Shown here: one piece after another, positions 1 through 10,131 of the stretch
How the letters are laid out: each line of letters starts with the position of its first letter
Numbering within the stretch: the stretch's first letter is position 1
Assembly: GCA_010909725.1 (NCBI GenBank)
Contig: JAACMV010000023.1
Span: 434,001 to 498,000 of the forward strand
Source: Picochlorum sp. 'celeri'
Taxonomy: Eukaryota > Chlorophyta > Trebouxiophyceae
Length of the DNA: 64,000 nucleotides
Reading direction: 5' to 3'
Notes under the pieces: model-generated
What the model saw: only the letters and a program-made list of their open reading frames with translations
What the model was told of the DNA's origin: nothing
The model's database searches: none
Made by a program: the position numbers and the translations under genes

Positions 1-1
1 G

Positions 2-517
2 GATCGCGCTCGATATTTCCCATGGAGACCTAAATTATGGTTGGCAGAGCAAAAGGTCATCATGTTCTCTGCGATTGCACAGTGTGCATTCCTTGCTTGG
101 GCTCTCTTGTCTCCAATGACTGCAGGAACCCAGCCAGTGGTGTGGTGTACGTCTCTTGTGTACAGGAAACCGTGTCTATTCTGAGCACATGTCTGATTCT
201 TTTTTTTTCTATATGCAGCTGCCACCGCTGGAGCCATTGCTAACATTTATAAACAGAACAGAATCAACCCTCCACCAATCAGAGGTGCAGAGGTGAGTGA
301 TGAAGAGAAGAAGCAGGGAGGAAGGAACATTTTGAGAGGTGCATTCCTCGCATTCATGGCCACATTCAGCGGTTGTCTTTTGTTATACACCGCCCCAGAT
401 GCCATTGCTGCTCAATTGAATACAGTGTTGCCACTGTGGTTTTATGAAGGACAAACAATCTTGCTCACCCTTGGAAGCACACTCATGAATCTCATCTTCA
501 CTTCACTCTTTAGATAA
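2..517 (+). CDS. C-terminal part of an unrecognised polytopic membrane protein (5' truncated)
   Basis: The reading frame is open from the window edge and the gene probably starts outside. Exons are read as <2..146 and 219..517, with a GTACGT donor at 147 and a TATGCAG acceptor ending at 218. Joining them keeps one frame with a serine codon split over the intron. The visible product is about 148 residues and has three hydrophobic segments: one starting at the Met at 62, one around 320-420 and one near the C terminus. A short charged loop (SDEEKK) lies between the first two. I do not recognise the family. An in-frame ATG at 62 could be a start, but coding-like sequence continues upstream of it. 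A TGTAA signal follows 30 nt after the stop. Confidence 0.55.
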
Positions 518-547
518 ATACATTGACAAAATAATATTATAAACGTC

Positions 548-552
548 TGTAA
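548..552 (+). terminator. TGTAA poly(A) signal of the first gene
   Basis: This TGTAA lies 30 nt past the stop at 517. UGUAA is the known polyadenylation signal of Chlamydomonas-type green algae. Confidence 0.5.
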
Positions 553-679
553 CAGTAATTAATAGTACTGAGTACCCAAAAGATAGCGCAAATATCGCTG
601 GTTTTGTGATTTGCATGCCAGAGCACAGCATTTCCTAGAATATCAGCCTATACCGTGTGTTCGATAGTTTCAGGCAATA

Positions 680-2465
680 ATGGGTAAACATAATGGTAAA
701 GCACGTCGAACAGGAAAGTCTGTGGGCTCTGCTTTGGTGAACAAGGCCCGAAAGGAGGGAAAGTTTGGAGCTGCAGACTCATACTTGTATACGACGGAGA
801 ATCCTGGTAGAGACAGTGGGATAGGGATACAGAGTATCATCCATGAGAATGACTTGGATAATTTAATGAGTATGGTGCGTGTGGTGTTTCTTTTGATGAT
901 GGGGGTGGTGGTCTTACAACGAGCTGTGTTTGTGGAACATGCAGGCTGAGTTGGCTGATAGGGATTTCTCGGCGGATCGAGGACAGGCAGTTGTGATCAA
1001 AGCTTCTGGTAGCACGAGTGTAACTGCTCAAGAAGCGGCACGGACTGAGGAGGAGAGGGTGAAGGCTGAAGAGGAGAATGCTCACAAGTTGTGTGTTCCA
1101 CGGAGACCTCCTTGGAACAGTCAGATGACTGTGGATGAGTTGGATGCACAAGAGCGGGCGTACTTTTTAGAATGGCGAAGGAGTCTTGCTGAACTTGAAA
1201 CGAGTGATTATTTGGTGTTGACGCCGTTTGAGAAGAATTTGAATGTATGGAGGCAGCTTTGGAGGGTGATAGAGCGATCTGATGTGGTTGTGCAGGTGGT
1301 GGATGCACGTGATCCTTTGACGTATTGGAACGAGGATTTGAAGAGATATTGTTTAGAACTGAATCCTACAAAAACGAGTATTCTGTTGATGAATAAATCG
1401 GACATGGTTCCAGAAAAGCTGCGATCGGCATGGGCCGATTACTTTGACTCAAAGGGTATGGATTACATCTTTTGGTCTGCAAAAGCTGCTTCAGAGGAAG
1501 AAGCGTCCGATGTAGAGGGTTCAGATCCTCGAGTTAGATTATATATGGTTGATGAATTAGTTGATGTTCTCAAAGAAAAGGCAGCAAAGGCTGTGAAGGA
1601 GCAGAAGCTGCTTGGGTTGCCACGGATAGAGAGTTCACGATACATGGTTGGGTTGATTGGATATCCAAATGTCGGGAAATCGTCCACAATAAATGCAGTA
1701 TTTGGGTCAAAAAAGACAGCAGTCGCTGCAACGCCGGGAAAAACGAAGCATTTTCAGACGCTCTTTGTGTCGGATGAGTTGTGCTTGTGTGATTGTCCTG
1801 GATTGGTAATGCCTCGGTTTGCAAAGAGCAAGGCAGATATGGTCGCTGCTGGGGTTATACCGATTGATCGTTTGACAGATGTTATTGAGCCTGTTGATGT
1901 TATTGCTTCTAGAATAAAGAAAGAGCAGTTGGAGGCTGTGTATGGTATGAAAATAAAGCAGCCTGCAGCACAAGTGACCCATCCTCTGGCACGGTCTCTC
2001 TTGTACAGTATTGCGGCATCACGAGGATGGTCGGGGCCCGGGGGTCTTCCGGATGTCACTCGAGCTGGTCGTAGATTATTGAAAGATTATGTTGATGGGA
2101 AGGTATTGGCATGTAAAGCACCTCCAGGTGCCTCAGAGGAGGTTCAGAGGTTGGCACGAGATGCATGTCCTCCAGGGTGTGACCTGGGTCAGATTGGCGA
2201 AGATGCGGAGACCAGGAATGGTGTGAAGGCAAATGTAGATGATGGCAGTGTGAACACAGGAAATGCTGTGGAAAGCCTTGATGATGACGGTGGTTTGCTG
2301 GAAAATTTGAATTTCATGGAATCCAAGGTGAATGGAAAGCCGCTACGCCCAGCATACAAGTTTCATAAGAAGACAAAAGCGAAATCTAGAGCTGCTGTTT
2401 GTTATGGAAGTAGTTCGACACACGATGAAATGAGTTTCGGAAAGAAAGGAGGACTTAAAAGATGA
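680..2465 (+). CDS. LSG1: LSG1 large-subunit GTPase (60S ribosome export and maturation)
   Basis: Exons are 680..874 and 945..2465 (571 aa), with a 70-nt intron having a GTGCGT donor and GCAG acceptor. LSG1 is the cytoplasmic GTPase that releases the export adaptor NMD3 from pre-60S subunits. The protein shows the circularly permuted GTPase order of the YlqF/LSG1 family. G4 (NKSD, near residue 215) comes before G1 (GYPNVGKS, about 304-311), and G3 (DCPG, about 348) follows. The N terminus (MGKHNGKARRTGKSVG) and the blocks CVPRRPPWN, EWRR, LTPFEKNL and WRQLWRVIERSD are characteristic of LSG1. The length is in the normal family range. The gene converges on COG1 with 28 bp between the stop codons. 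Confidence 0.93.
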
Positions 2466-2493
2466 GATGTATAAATATATAAATATGAACAAT

Positions 2494-5261
2494 CTAGTTT
2501 GTAAAGAATGAACCTAGCAGGCCCCCTGATGTGTATCCCTCAATCTTTGCACTCATCTCGGCAGCTTTTGTACCAAGAAGCGACGTGATGGCACTTTGAG
2601 CTGTAACAGACGATGACATATTCCCTAATGATGATCCATCATCATCAACAGAATTGGACAGACCGTATGCAGACATCTTGTTTGGTCGAGAGGGCAGCTT
2701 TGCAGGCAGATAGGCAAATCTGGATGTGGTTGTCGAAAGTGCCATGATCCCATTGCCATCATTGTCTCTACTCACGCCACTAGAATCATGTGCATTACTG
2801 ATGCGTAAAAAACTTGCAGCACTTGAGGAGAATACTGCTACATTCTCATCAATTGCACTGCTACAGCCTGACCAGTCTATTGGATCGATTCGTGCACCAA
2901 GACTGTCCAAGACACTCTTGGCCGTGGCACGTACAGCTGCATCATCTCCGAAAAGTGAGCAGATGAAACGAATATCATAAATGCGTTGAAGCACGTCATG
3001 TCGCGATGTTGATGGATCCTCGTCCTCCATTTCCAGTGCTGTAGCAAGCATGGTTGATTTGAAGGAACCCATAGCTTGTTTCACCAAATCCTCCTGCAAA
3101 TCAGATCCCCCCGCCTTTTCCAACTCCTCACAAAAGCATGTTAAAGCTCCCATAAGCCAGGAGGATGGAAACGAAGGCACTGTGGTTGAACCACTTGCAT
3201 CATCCTGGGCAGCATCGGCCGCTGAAGAGGATGAGGGCAGAATGTCATATGAACCTGACTGCCTGATTTGTCTCGCTATTTCTCCATTGAACCACTTTGA
3301 CCACGTCTCATTCGATGCTGTTCTTAAATCTTGAATCCTTTTTAAAGTCTCACGCGCCCAGGGGTGCAATATAGAGGAATCGTAATTGTCTCCATCTCGA
3401 GCCACTTCTTGGAAATGGAGCAGCTTCTGGAACGGTTCGCAAGAATACAATATCTTCGAGGCCAACTGTACAAACACTAATGAAATACCTATCACAGTAT
3501 CCCTTGTTGCATTCAATCTCGTCGCTTCCATGAGAGATACCATGGACTTCATAGCTGACGCAAACTCTTGAGAGATGAAATCCTCAAAACTCACAAACTC
3601 CTCATCTGAATTGGATGCATACTTTTTATTCCCAATTGAAAGACACTCTATCGATTCTGCTAAAGTTTTCTCTAATGCGCCATGGATCTCATCAAAAAAC
3701 TCAGAGGCAACTTGAATCCACCATTCCCGTTCTGCAGCACCAGAGGACACTGTGTTCAAATCCTTGTACACTGTACTCGCAGTATACTGTCCTATTGGAT
3801 CCACTGTGACTGCTTCATTCTTACTCTGAGAAAGTGCTTCTGCCGTCATTTTCTCTACAATATCACTCACATCACGAAAGCGTGTCGAAATGATCTTTTT
3901 GGCCTGCGTCACCACCAAGTCTTGACACGTTTGATCCCAGAGGCTCACAATATCCCCCATGGCATACTGGGATAGGGCCGAGCACGACATTTCCATCACA
4001 TCATCCCCCTGATGGACACAACATCTCCACCTCGAAAGGCGATCCTGCACATGCTCTTCAATATGCTTCAATTCTCGACAAGATGTCGTCGCAGAAAATA
4101 ATGGCTCCAAAATCTGTTGCACATCATGCGAGGTTTTTCTGAGCCAATCCTCAGTCTCCAACTGCAATGCACCCTTTGTAAACCCTTCTAATTTTGACAT
4201 GGCATCTCGAGCTCGAGAACTCAACGTCTGCGTCGAGCTAGACGATTTCCCATCCACCTCCTCATCGACAAGTGCTTCAAGCAATCGAACCATTGGTTTC
4301 TGTCCAGAGTCACCAAACACCTCCATAATCAGACACACAGTGCTCCACATAGACTCAAACATTACACCAACCAAATCAGATACGTCTTCTCCTTGGCGCC
4401 CCTTGGCAAGAATACAATTACGTCTCGACGTCACCAAATACTTCAACACATCATTGCTATCAAGAGGCCTCAGCAACGCCAAGCACGCAAGCACCGATGC
4501 ACCACTATCCACATCAATATTTTCTTGCTGCGTCAACCACTCCTGCCCCCTGTTCCAAATCTCTCCATCAAGCCGTCTCACAGATGGCCATAAATGCTCC
4601 AGAAAAGGAAACTGCCTCGCATGTTCCCCACACGAGGCATCAAACTCTTTATGCATCTCAACCGCCCTCAAATACCTCACTGCAGCCATCAAATATTCAT
4701 CCCTATCAAGATGCCCATAAATGGCCTCCTGAGAATCCACCATGTACTTGACCTTGCTTGCAACCCAGTACACCTTTTCAACTTCTTCATCCTGACCAGG
4801 CCCAGTCGCACTGCTCGGCATCTCTGACACCCCTTCAGACGTCTCCATCAACGTCGACAACTTCTCAGCAACAACATGACACTGCTCTGCGATATCCTTA
4901 ATGGCATCCGCACTCGATATTAAATCCCTGTACGAGTCCCCCACAACGTGTCGCAACTTTTCCTCCTTTTCCGTCATCTCCTCCACATACTTGCCATACA
5001 TCTGCATCATCATGACCCAATAGTATTATTTTAATGCGATATCGCCTATTCTCTCGCGACAATAGGCCCTATTTGGCGTCATTGTCAAATCATATAATTA
5101 TCCGACATCTACCCCATTTTTTGTTCAAAGTGGCCCAATATACGCCCAAAAAACTCTTCAGATACCATGTATTCCTATTATAGAACAATCTCACCCACCT
5201 GACGGATATCAGACACCGTGTGTCTCTGAAATATACGATCTGCATCGATCGCCCCTCCCAT
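2494..5261 (-). CDS. COG1: COG1, conserved oligomeric Golgi complex subunit 1
   Basis: Exons on the minus strand are 5261..5199 (21 codons) and 5001..2494, for 856 aa. COG1 belongs to lobe A of the COG tether, which directs retrograde vesicles within the Golgi. The N-terminal Vps51-type helix is recognisable: DADRIFQRHTVSDIRQ in exon 1 runs into KEEKLRHVVGDSYRDLI and SSADAIKDI in exon 2, the order seen in plant and animal COG1. The rest is a long, poorly conserved helical rod, as usual for the family. Exon 1 was placed by hand. Its donor is GTGGGT, the acceptor is GATGCAG, and the 197-nt intron is long for this window. Without exon 1 the conserved N-terminal helix would be missing. Confidence 0.85.
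2500..2504 (+). terminator. TGTAA poly(A) signal of LSG1, inside the COG1 coding end
   Basis: This TGTAA is 34 nt after the LSG1 stop. It lies within the antisense COG1 coding sequence, which ends at 2494, so the two mRNAs should overlap. Confidence 0.5.
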
Positions 5262-5537
5262 CCTTCCTCCTGAGCCATGGCGGTTGCCCAGAGTACTCAT
5301 CCTACTCCAATAAAAAATAATTCATCCATATTTAGGGGCTCCGCCCGTGCATATAGACGCACATCCATTCTGGCCCAATCGGGGTCTTTGCAACATGGCG
5401 CCCAGGCCTGCAGGGATCTTTTGATATCCCAGATTTCTTATGATACGACGCACAGGTACAGCATATGGTTGCATATATAACAATACTATGTAACTATTGA
5501 TAGTGTAGAGTACTATCGGACAGGATTACCTGCATAG

Positions 5538-6662
5538 ATGGACAGGATGCATTTTCTTGGTCAAAGCTTTGCCCAAGGTGGGTGGGGACTTGCAATTATT
5601 GCTGGAGCACTCTGTGCAGTATTTTTGCTATGGATAATGTTTCTTAACAATCATCTATCAGATGTATTTGAGTTGTCACGGAATCGACAAGGCTCGCTAC
5701 AGCAACAACAACAAAGAAGAAGAAGGACCACCCTCTGTGATGATTCAAATTCCATGGTGGACATTACGGATACAAATGTGCTCGACCTGGTGACTCGAAT
5801 ACCAGTGCGTCCAGAATTCTCTCTGGCAGAGGCATGGTTTAAGTGTGAAGCAGCACGATATGGGAAAGCACCAGAAGAGATTCCAGCGAATCTGTTGGAC
5901 AGCTTTACCCTGAATGGGTCCATCCCCGTGAGGACATTGTACTTTGACCAAGCATATCTCGGAGGGGATGCCAATACGCCTGTGTGGACCACAGCTGCTG
6001 TAACTGATTTGATGGATCGGGTGGCAAAGAGGCAGCAAACCTTTAACTACGACACCACGCCAATCTACACCATGTTTGATGCCAGGCCTAACCTCGTTCG
6101 AGGTCAGAGGGGTTTGGTCATTGGCAGTGAAAATCCTTGGTTGGAAGCGTTGCTTTTATTTTACGGGGCACGAGAGGTCAACACATTGGAATTTGGATCC
6201 ATTGAAAGCAAGGATGAGCGGATCAAAACCTTTACTCCAGATCAATTCAAACTCCAATTTCTTCGTGGAAATATTCGCCAGTATGATTTTGCATTCACCT
6301 ATTCGAGCATCGAGCATGACGGGCTCGGTCGATACGGAGACGTCCTTCACCCAAACGGAGACCTGCTCACCATGGCCAAACTCTTGAGTATTGTCAAACC
6401 AGGTGGACTGGTCATGGTTGGTGTCCCATGCTGCCATGATCGGTTGGACTGGAATGCCCACAGAATCTATGGACCAATACGGCTGCAGAAAGCATTCTCA
6501 GGCTACAAAGTACTGGGTGTGTACCCAAAAGATGCTCGAATGGGTCAAGAGTCGACAGAATTTTCATTCCAGCCGGTGTGGTTGCTGAAGAACCAGCTTG
6601 CCTGTGATGATGATGATGAGCAGCTCAACATCCCCCGCATTGCCCCAACAACAGGACTATGA
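5538..6662 (+). CDS. DUF268 family protein with N-terminal membrane anchor
   Basis: This is a single exon of 374 aa. One hydrophobic segment (about residues 13-36) is followed by a basic Gln/Arg stretch, which suggests a signal-anchored protein with the bulk of the chain on one side. The C-terminal third matches DUF268: the blocks YSSIEHDGLGRYGD, GDLLTMAKLLSIVKPGGL, VGVPCCHDRLDWNAHRIYG and IRLQ are hallmarks. That region resembles a methyltransferase-like fold (LSIVKPGGLVMVGVP looks like the strand after motif III). No biochemical function is established for the family as far as I know. The start is the first ATG before the anchor; an acidic tail (CDDDDEQ) follows the domain. Confidence 0.8.
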   Translation: MDRMHFLGQSFAQGGWGLAIIAGALCAVFLLWIMFLNNHLSDVFELSRNRQGSLQQQQQRRRRTTLCDDSNSMVDITDTNVLDLVTRIPVRPEFSLAEAWFKCEAARYGKAPEEIPANLLDSFTLNGSIPVRTLYFDQAYLGGDANTPVWTTAAVTDLMDRVAKRQQTFNYDTTPIYTMFDARPNLVRGQRGLVIGSENPWLEALLLFYGAREVNTLEFGSIESKDERIKTFTPDQFKLQFLRGNIRQYDFAFTYSSIEHDGLGRYGDVLHPNGDLLTMAKLLSIVKPGGLVMVGVPCCHDRLDWNAHRIYGPIRLQKAFSGYKVLGVYPKDARMGQESTEFSFQPVWLLKNQLACDDDDEQLNIPRIAPTTGL

Positions 6663-6854
6663 GCAGGAATCGTCCGTAATAAGAACAACCCTGCCCACGC
6701 ATATGTATCCCCAGGAGCCATGAATGTACATATTCTATATATATTTTCATCAAGGAGAGACTCAGTGATACCATACGTATTTATGCGTCCATTCTGTGTC
6801 TACCTGATCGATTGATCGAACGACCATTTCCACTTCTTCGACGAAACCAGCACC

Positions 6855-7971
6855 ATGGTACGTTCTAAGAGCACGGATACCACCAATATATATCATGAAA
6901 TGATAATAACGTTCTATGATGCAGGAGGCGACTGTTGTATGTATCGATAATAGTGAATTTTCTAGAAATGGAGATTACTCTCCGTCCCGTTTTCAGGCAC
7001 AGGCTGATGCGGTGAATTTATTGGCTGGTGCAAAGACTCAACATCATCCTGAGAATACTGTTGGGATTATGACGATGGCGGGGAAGACACCAACGGTGTT
7101 GGTGACTCCGACATCTGATTTGGGAAAAGTTCTTCAGGCTGTGCAGAATATGAAGATTGATGGGACTGTGCACATGTCTACGGCAGTGCAGATAGCTCAA
7201 TTGGCATTAAAGCATAGGGAGAATAAGAATCAGAGGCAGCGGATTGTTGTGTTCATTGGAAGCCCTATTGTAGAGGATAAGGATGCTTTGGTGAAAATTG
7301 CAAAGAAACTGAAGAAGAATAACGTGGCTGTGGATATTGTTAGCTTTGGTTGTGAAGAGGAGAATAAGGACAAGCTGGAGGCATTCCAAGCTGCTGTAAA
7401 TAGCGGGGATAATAGTCATCTCGTGTCAGTGCCGGCTGGAACCATATTGTCAGATATGTTGTTTGCAACGCCAATATTTATGGAGGAAGGCGGTACAGAT
7501 ACTGGTGGTGGTGCTGCTGCTCCGCAGCCAAATATTGTGGATGGATTTGATTATAGTCAGTTGGGTGTGGACCCAACATTGGATCCCGAGCTTGCACTTG
7601 CATTGCGAATTTCAATGGAGGAGGAGAGAGCTCGCGTAGAAGCTGCCGCGGCAGAGGGAAATGAGCCAAAAGAAGGAGAGGATAAAGCAGCTGCAGTAGA
7701 AGAAGAGCCCAAGGAAGAAAATGAGGTGGAGGCCATGGATGAAGATACATTGCTGCAGCAAGCTCTTGCCCTTTCCATGCAGGGAGGCGGAGGAGATGCC
7801 CCCCAGGAGATGGACAAGGAAGAAGGGCCAGCTATTGATGAGGACGTGGAGGTGGACGATCCAGAATTGGCACTGGCGCTGCAAATGTCAATGGGTGACC
7901 AGCAACAGCCTCCATCATCATCCAAGGATGATGATGAGAAGAAAAAAGACAAGAATGAAGAGGATGCCTAA
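6855..7971 (+). CDS. RPN10: RPN10/PSMD4, ubiquitin receptor of the 26S proteasome
   Basis: Exons are 6855..6857 (the ATG alone) and 6925..7971, for 349 aa; the 67-nt intron starts GTACGT and ends GCAG. Removing it gives M-EATVVCIDNSE, the conserved RPN10 N terminus. The product has an N-terminal von Willebrand A domain (about 1-190, with NGDYSPSRFQAQ, GIMTMAG and QRQRIVVF). Three ubiquitin-interacting motifs follow: ELALALRISM, LLQQALALSM and ELALALQMSM. Acidic linkers and a Lys-rich tail complete it. It binds ubiquitin chains on proteasome substrates and bridges base and lid. An ATG at 6916 just before the acceptor could be mistaken for the start, but it lies in the intron. Confidence 0.93.
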
Positions 7972-8016
7972 CCAACGGCGGTCATATTGTTTTTATTTTC
8001 AACCACATGTATGTCA

Positions 8017-8021
8017 TGTAA
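8017..8021 (+). terminator. TGTAA poly(A) signal of RPN10
   Basis: This TGTAA lies 45 nt after the RPN10 stop and upstream of the trinucleotide repeat. Confidence 0.45.
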
Positions 8022-8036
8022 TACATGCATTCATTC

Positions 8037-8037
<1 letters not shown>

Positions 8038-8068
<31 letters not shown>
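8038..8068. repeat. (TCA)n microsatellite, about 10 copies
   Basis: An uninterrupted TCA repeat sits in the 126-bp space between the converging RPN10 and RBX1-like genes, so it falls in one or both 3' UTRs. Confidence 0.9.
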
Positions 8069-8069
8069 G

Positions 8070-8074
8070 TTACA
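8070..8074 (-). terminator. TGTAA poly(A) signal of the RBX1-like gene
   Basis: TTACA on the plus strand reads TGTAA on the minus strand, 23 nt past the stop at 8098. Confidence 0.5.
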
Positions 8075-8097
8075 AGAGGAATACATGGGTACTACTA

Positions 8098-8508
8098 CTA
8101 TCCAGACGGATTGATCTTTTCAATCTTTGTAAACTCCCATTCCTTATTGCAAAGAGGACACGCACTACGAGTCTTAAGCCACCGCTGAATACAATCTAAA
8201 TGAAACACGTGCCCACACTGCCCCCACGCAATACTCAAACCAGGATGCTCTGTATCCCCAGTAGGATTTGCCTGATACTCGATACTCGCCTCGTACAAAT
8301 TATTCCTACAAATAGCACACGTATCTGTACATATAGCCCACGACCACATTGCTACCGCATTCCATTTCTTAATCTCAAACCTCTTCTTCTTCGTGGTCGC
8401 CCCTCCCCCCTCGGCATCCTCCTCACCCTGCTCAACCCCTTCCATGGGCTCTTCCTCCTCCTCCTCTTCCTTCTTCTTCTTCACTGCTGCTGCCGCTGCT
8501 GGTGCCAT
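8098..8508 (-). CDS. RBX1: RBX1-like RING-box protein (cullin-RING E3 ligase subunit)
   Basis: This is a single exon of 136 aa. A low-complexity Ala/Lys/Glu N terminus (1-42) precedes a RING-box core with the cullin-binding strand FEIKKWNAVAMWSW (44-57). RBX1 recruits the ubiquitin-charged E2 to cullins. The two cross-brace zinc sites are intact: C64, C67, C98, H100, H103, C106, C117 and C120. The third zinc site typical of RBX1 is gone. The positions that are Cys, Cys, Cys and His in animal and plant RBX1 read S75, Y78, L91 and D105. C120 replaces the usual RBX1 aspartate, as in RBX2 and APC11. The end WEFTKIEKI resembles RBX1 more than RBX2. I call it RBX1-like; its class within RBX1/RBX2 is not certain. 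Confidence 0.85.
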   Translation of the reverse strand: MAPAAAAAVKKKKEEEEEEEPMEGVEQGEEDAEGGGATTKKKRFEIKKWNAVAMWSWAICTDTCAICRNNLYEASIEYQANPTGDTEHPGLSIAWGQCGHVFHLDCIQRWLKTRSACPLCNKEWEFTKIEKINPSG

Positions 8509-8943
8509 ACTTGAAACCTATAATCGAATCAATACATACAGTGGTGTCGTATATAGATGGGATTTGGAAAAAGACGGATGAAATCGATTCGATTCAATCA
8601 AACGTCTTCCTTCTTCTATACGGTATGACAGAGCTCTGCTATATTTCTAACGCTGAAACTACTACGTTCCCACTGAGGATTTGTATTCTGTATACGAGAC
8701 GAGGGAGGGATTTTTTGTTTTTGTATTTTGTTCCCTCGCTTTTCGGGGAAATGGTCAGAGATGATAGTATTCGGTCAATGGAATGGTTTGATAGGACACT
8801 TGAGTATTGGTGGATGTCCGAATCAGTTCTTGTTCCACCTCGAGCATACGAGGTCTTGTCTTCTCGGGAGGGGTGTTGAAATTATTCTTCTTACTATTGT
8901 TGTTACATGGTACATAGTGAGGAGTGCGTTCTATGCTATAACC
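8509..8943. other. Intergenic region between RBX1-like and PYRP2
   Basis: This divergent space of 435 bp probably holds both promoters and 5' UTRs. The PYRP2 frame stays open upstream to 8728, so part of it could be coding if an earlier start is used. Nothing else was recognised. Confidence 0.6.
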
Positions 8944-10035
8944 ATGCGTCAGTGGTGTAGCCAAACACAGACCACGAGACTCGGTGTTTCTACGGAATCG
9001 TCAATACGAGTATCTCATGGTCGTATACATACCATGCGAATGTTTTTGAGTGGAGGAATGGCGAGAGGAGTGTGCCAGCACCATGGACGGACGAGCATTC
9101 GAGCTCGGCATTCGATGTGTCGAACGTACAGAAAAAGAGACGACGTGGTGTGTTTTGTATCATCATCGGTAGAGAGTATGTCATATACTGAGTCATCGAT
9201 CCCTTCTTCGTCTGGGGTGGGTGGATCGGATCTGAAGCCTTTGCCGAGGAATGTGGAGAGTCCGGCTGACGATCCTACGCTTCATAATCCCCTCAAGAGG
9301 ATGGAACGGATGGGGACGGGGTGGATGGGGGTGATTTTCGAGTTGGAAGGAGTGTGTGTGGAGTATGAGAAGGATGATATTGTGGCAGAAGCGTGGAAGA
9401 GGACGGCCAAGGAGGAGGGGAAGGAGATGCCTCTGAAATGGCAGTTGGACAGAGCCAATGGGATGAAGGGTGAGCAGGCTGTTCAGGAGGCGTTTTGTTG
9501 GACACGGATTCCCCAAGAGGCGAAGAGAATATCAAAAACAAAGGAGAGTATCTTGGCGGATTTGTTGGCAGATGCTGCGCCAGTGGCGCCACAGAGTGCG
9601 TTGAGATTGCTGAAGAATTTGGAAGGGTTGGAGACGCCTCGCGCGCTTGTTTCCTCTGCTCCAGAGGAAAGGGTGCATAAGATTCTGGAATTATCGGGTA
9701 TGGAAGGACTATTTGATGCAGTTATATCGGGTGATGATGTGTACAGGGGAAAGCCAGACCCAGAGGGATATCTGTATGCGGCACAAAAGCTTGAGAGGCC
9801 ACCGTTTCGATGTGTTGTGATTGGTAATAATAATCAGAGTATTGAAGCGGCCCACGAGGTTGGCATGCCATGTGTGGCTGTGGCGGGGTCATCTCCCCTG
9901 TACGAGGTGTCTGCTGCAGATTTGGCAGTCAAGTCATTGGACGAACTATCATTTGTGAATTTGAAGAAACTATTTGGCACAGAAGTGTCCAATATGACGT
10001 TTGAAGAGGAAGAGGAAGACACCATGTACGAATGA
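8944..10035 (+). CDS. PYRP2: PYRP2-like plastid HAD-family pyrimidine phosphatase (riboflavin pathway)
   Basis: The product is 363 aa from the ATG at 8944; the frame is open back to 8728, so the start is uncertain. After a basic Ser/Arg-rich leader, probably a plastid transit peptide, comes a HAD domain closely following plant PYRP2. Matching blocks are NPLKRMERMGTGWMG, EGKEMPLKWQL, CWTRIP, VYRGKPDPEGYLYAAQKLE, GNNNQSIEAAHEVGM and AADLAVKSLDELS. Plant PYRP2 removes phosphate from the 5-amino-6-ribitylamino-uracil phosphate intermediate of riboflavin synthesis. HAD motif I is FELEG, so the usual DxD nucleophile is Glu-x-Glu. The same unusual feature occurs in the plant protein, so it is not by itself a sign of decay. 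The protein ends in an acidic run. Confidence 0.85.
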   Translation: MRQWCSQTQTTRLGVSTESSIRVSHGRIHTMRMFLSGGMARGVCQHHGRTSIRARHSMCRTYRKRDDVVCFVSSSVESMSYTESSIPSSSGVGGSDLKPLPRNVESPADDPTLHNPLKRMERMGTGWMGVIFELEGVCVEYEKDDIVAEAWKRTAKEEGKEMPLKWQLDRANGMKGEQAVQEAFCWTRIPQEAKRISKTKESILADLLADAAPVAPQSALRLLKNLEGLETPRALVSSAPEERVHKILELSGMEGLFDAVISGDDVYRGKPDPEGYLYAAQKLERPPFRCVVIGNNNQSIEAAHEVGMPCVAVAGSSPLYEVSAADLAVKSLDELSFVNLKKLFGTEVSNMTFEEEEEDTMYE

Positions 10036-10091
10036 ATATGAATGGATACGAATCCTTGTATTGTTTCAGCCTGTATATTACTGTGATTCTT

Positions 10092-10096
10092 TGTAA
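10092..10096 (+). terminator. TGTAA poly(A) signal of PYRP2
   Basis: This TGTAA lies 56 nt past the PYRP2 stop and 36 nt before the DnaJ stop on the other strand. Confidence 0.45.
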
Positions 10097-10131
10097 CGTA
10101 TTCTTCTTTCACCATGACAAGATGGTTATCC

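Noticed and set aside
37..243. Short open frame MVGRAKGHHV... at the left edge
   Set aside because: It lies in a different frame from the neighbouring exons and runs through the intron at 147-218.
5090..5278. Separate small minus-strand gene MAQEEGWEGR...
   Set aside because: In another frame the same bases encode DADRIFQRHTVSDIRQ, the conserved COG1 N terminus, with a good donor.
6916..6924. ATG just before RPN10 as its start codon
   Set aside because: It would give MMQEATVV; the GCAG acceptor and the upstream ATG|GTACGT restore the conserved N terminus M-EATVV.
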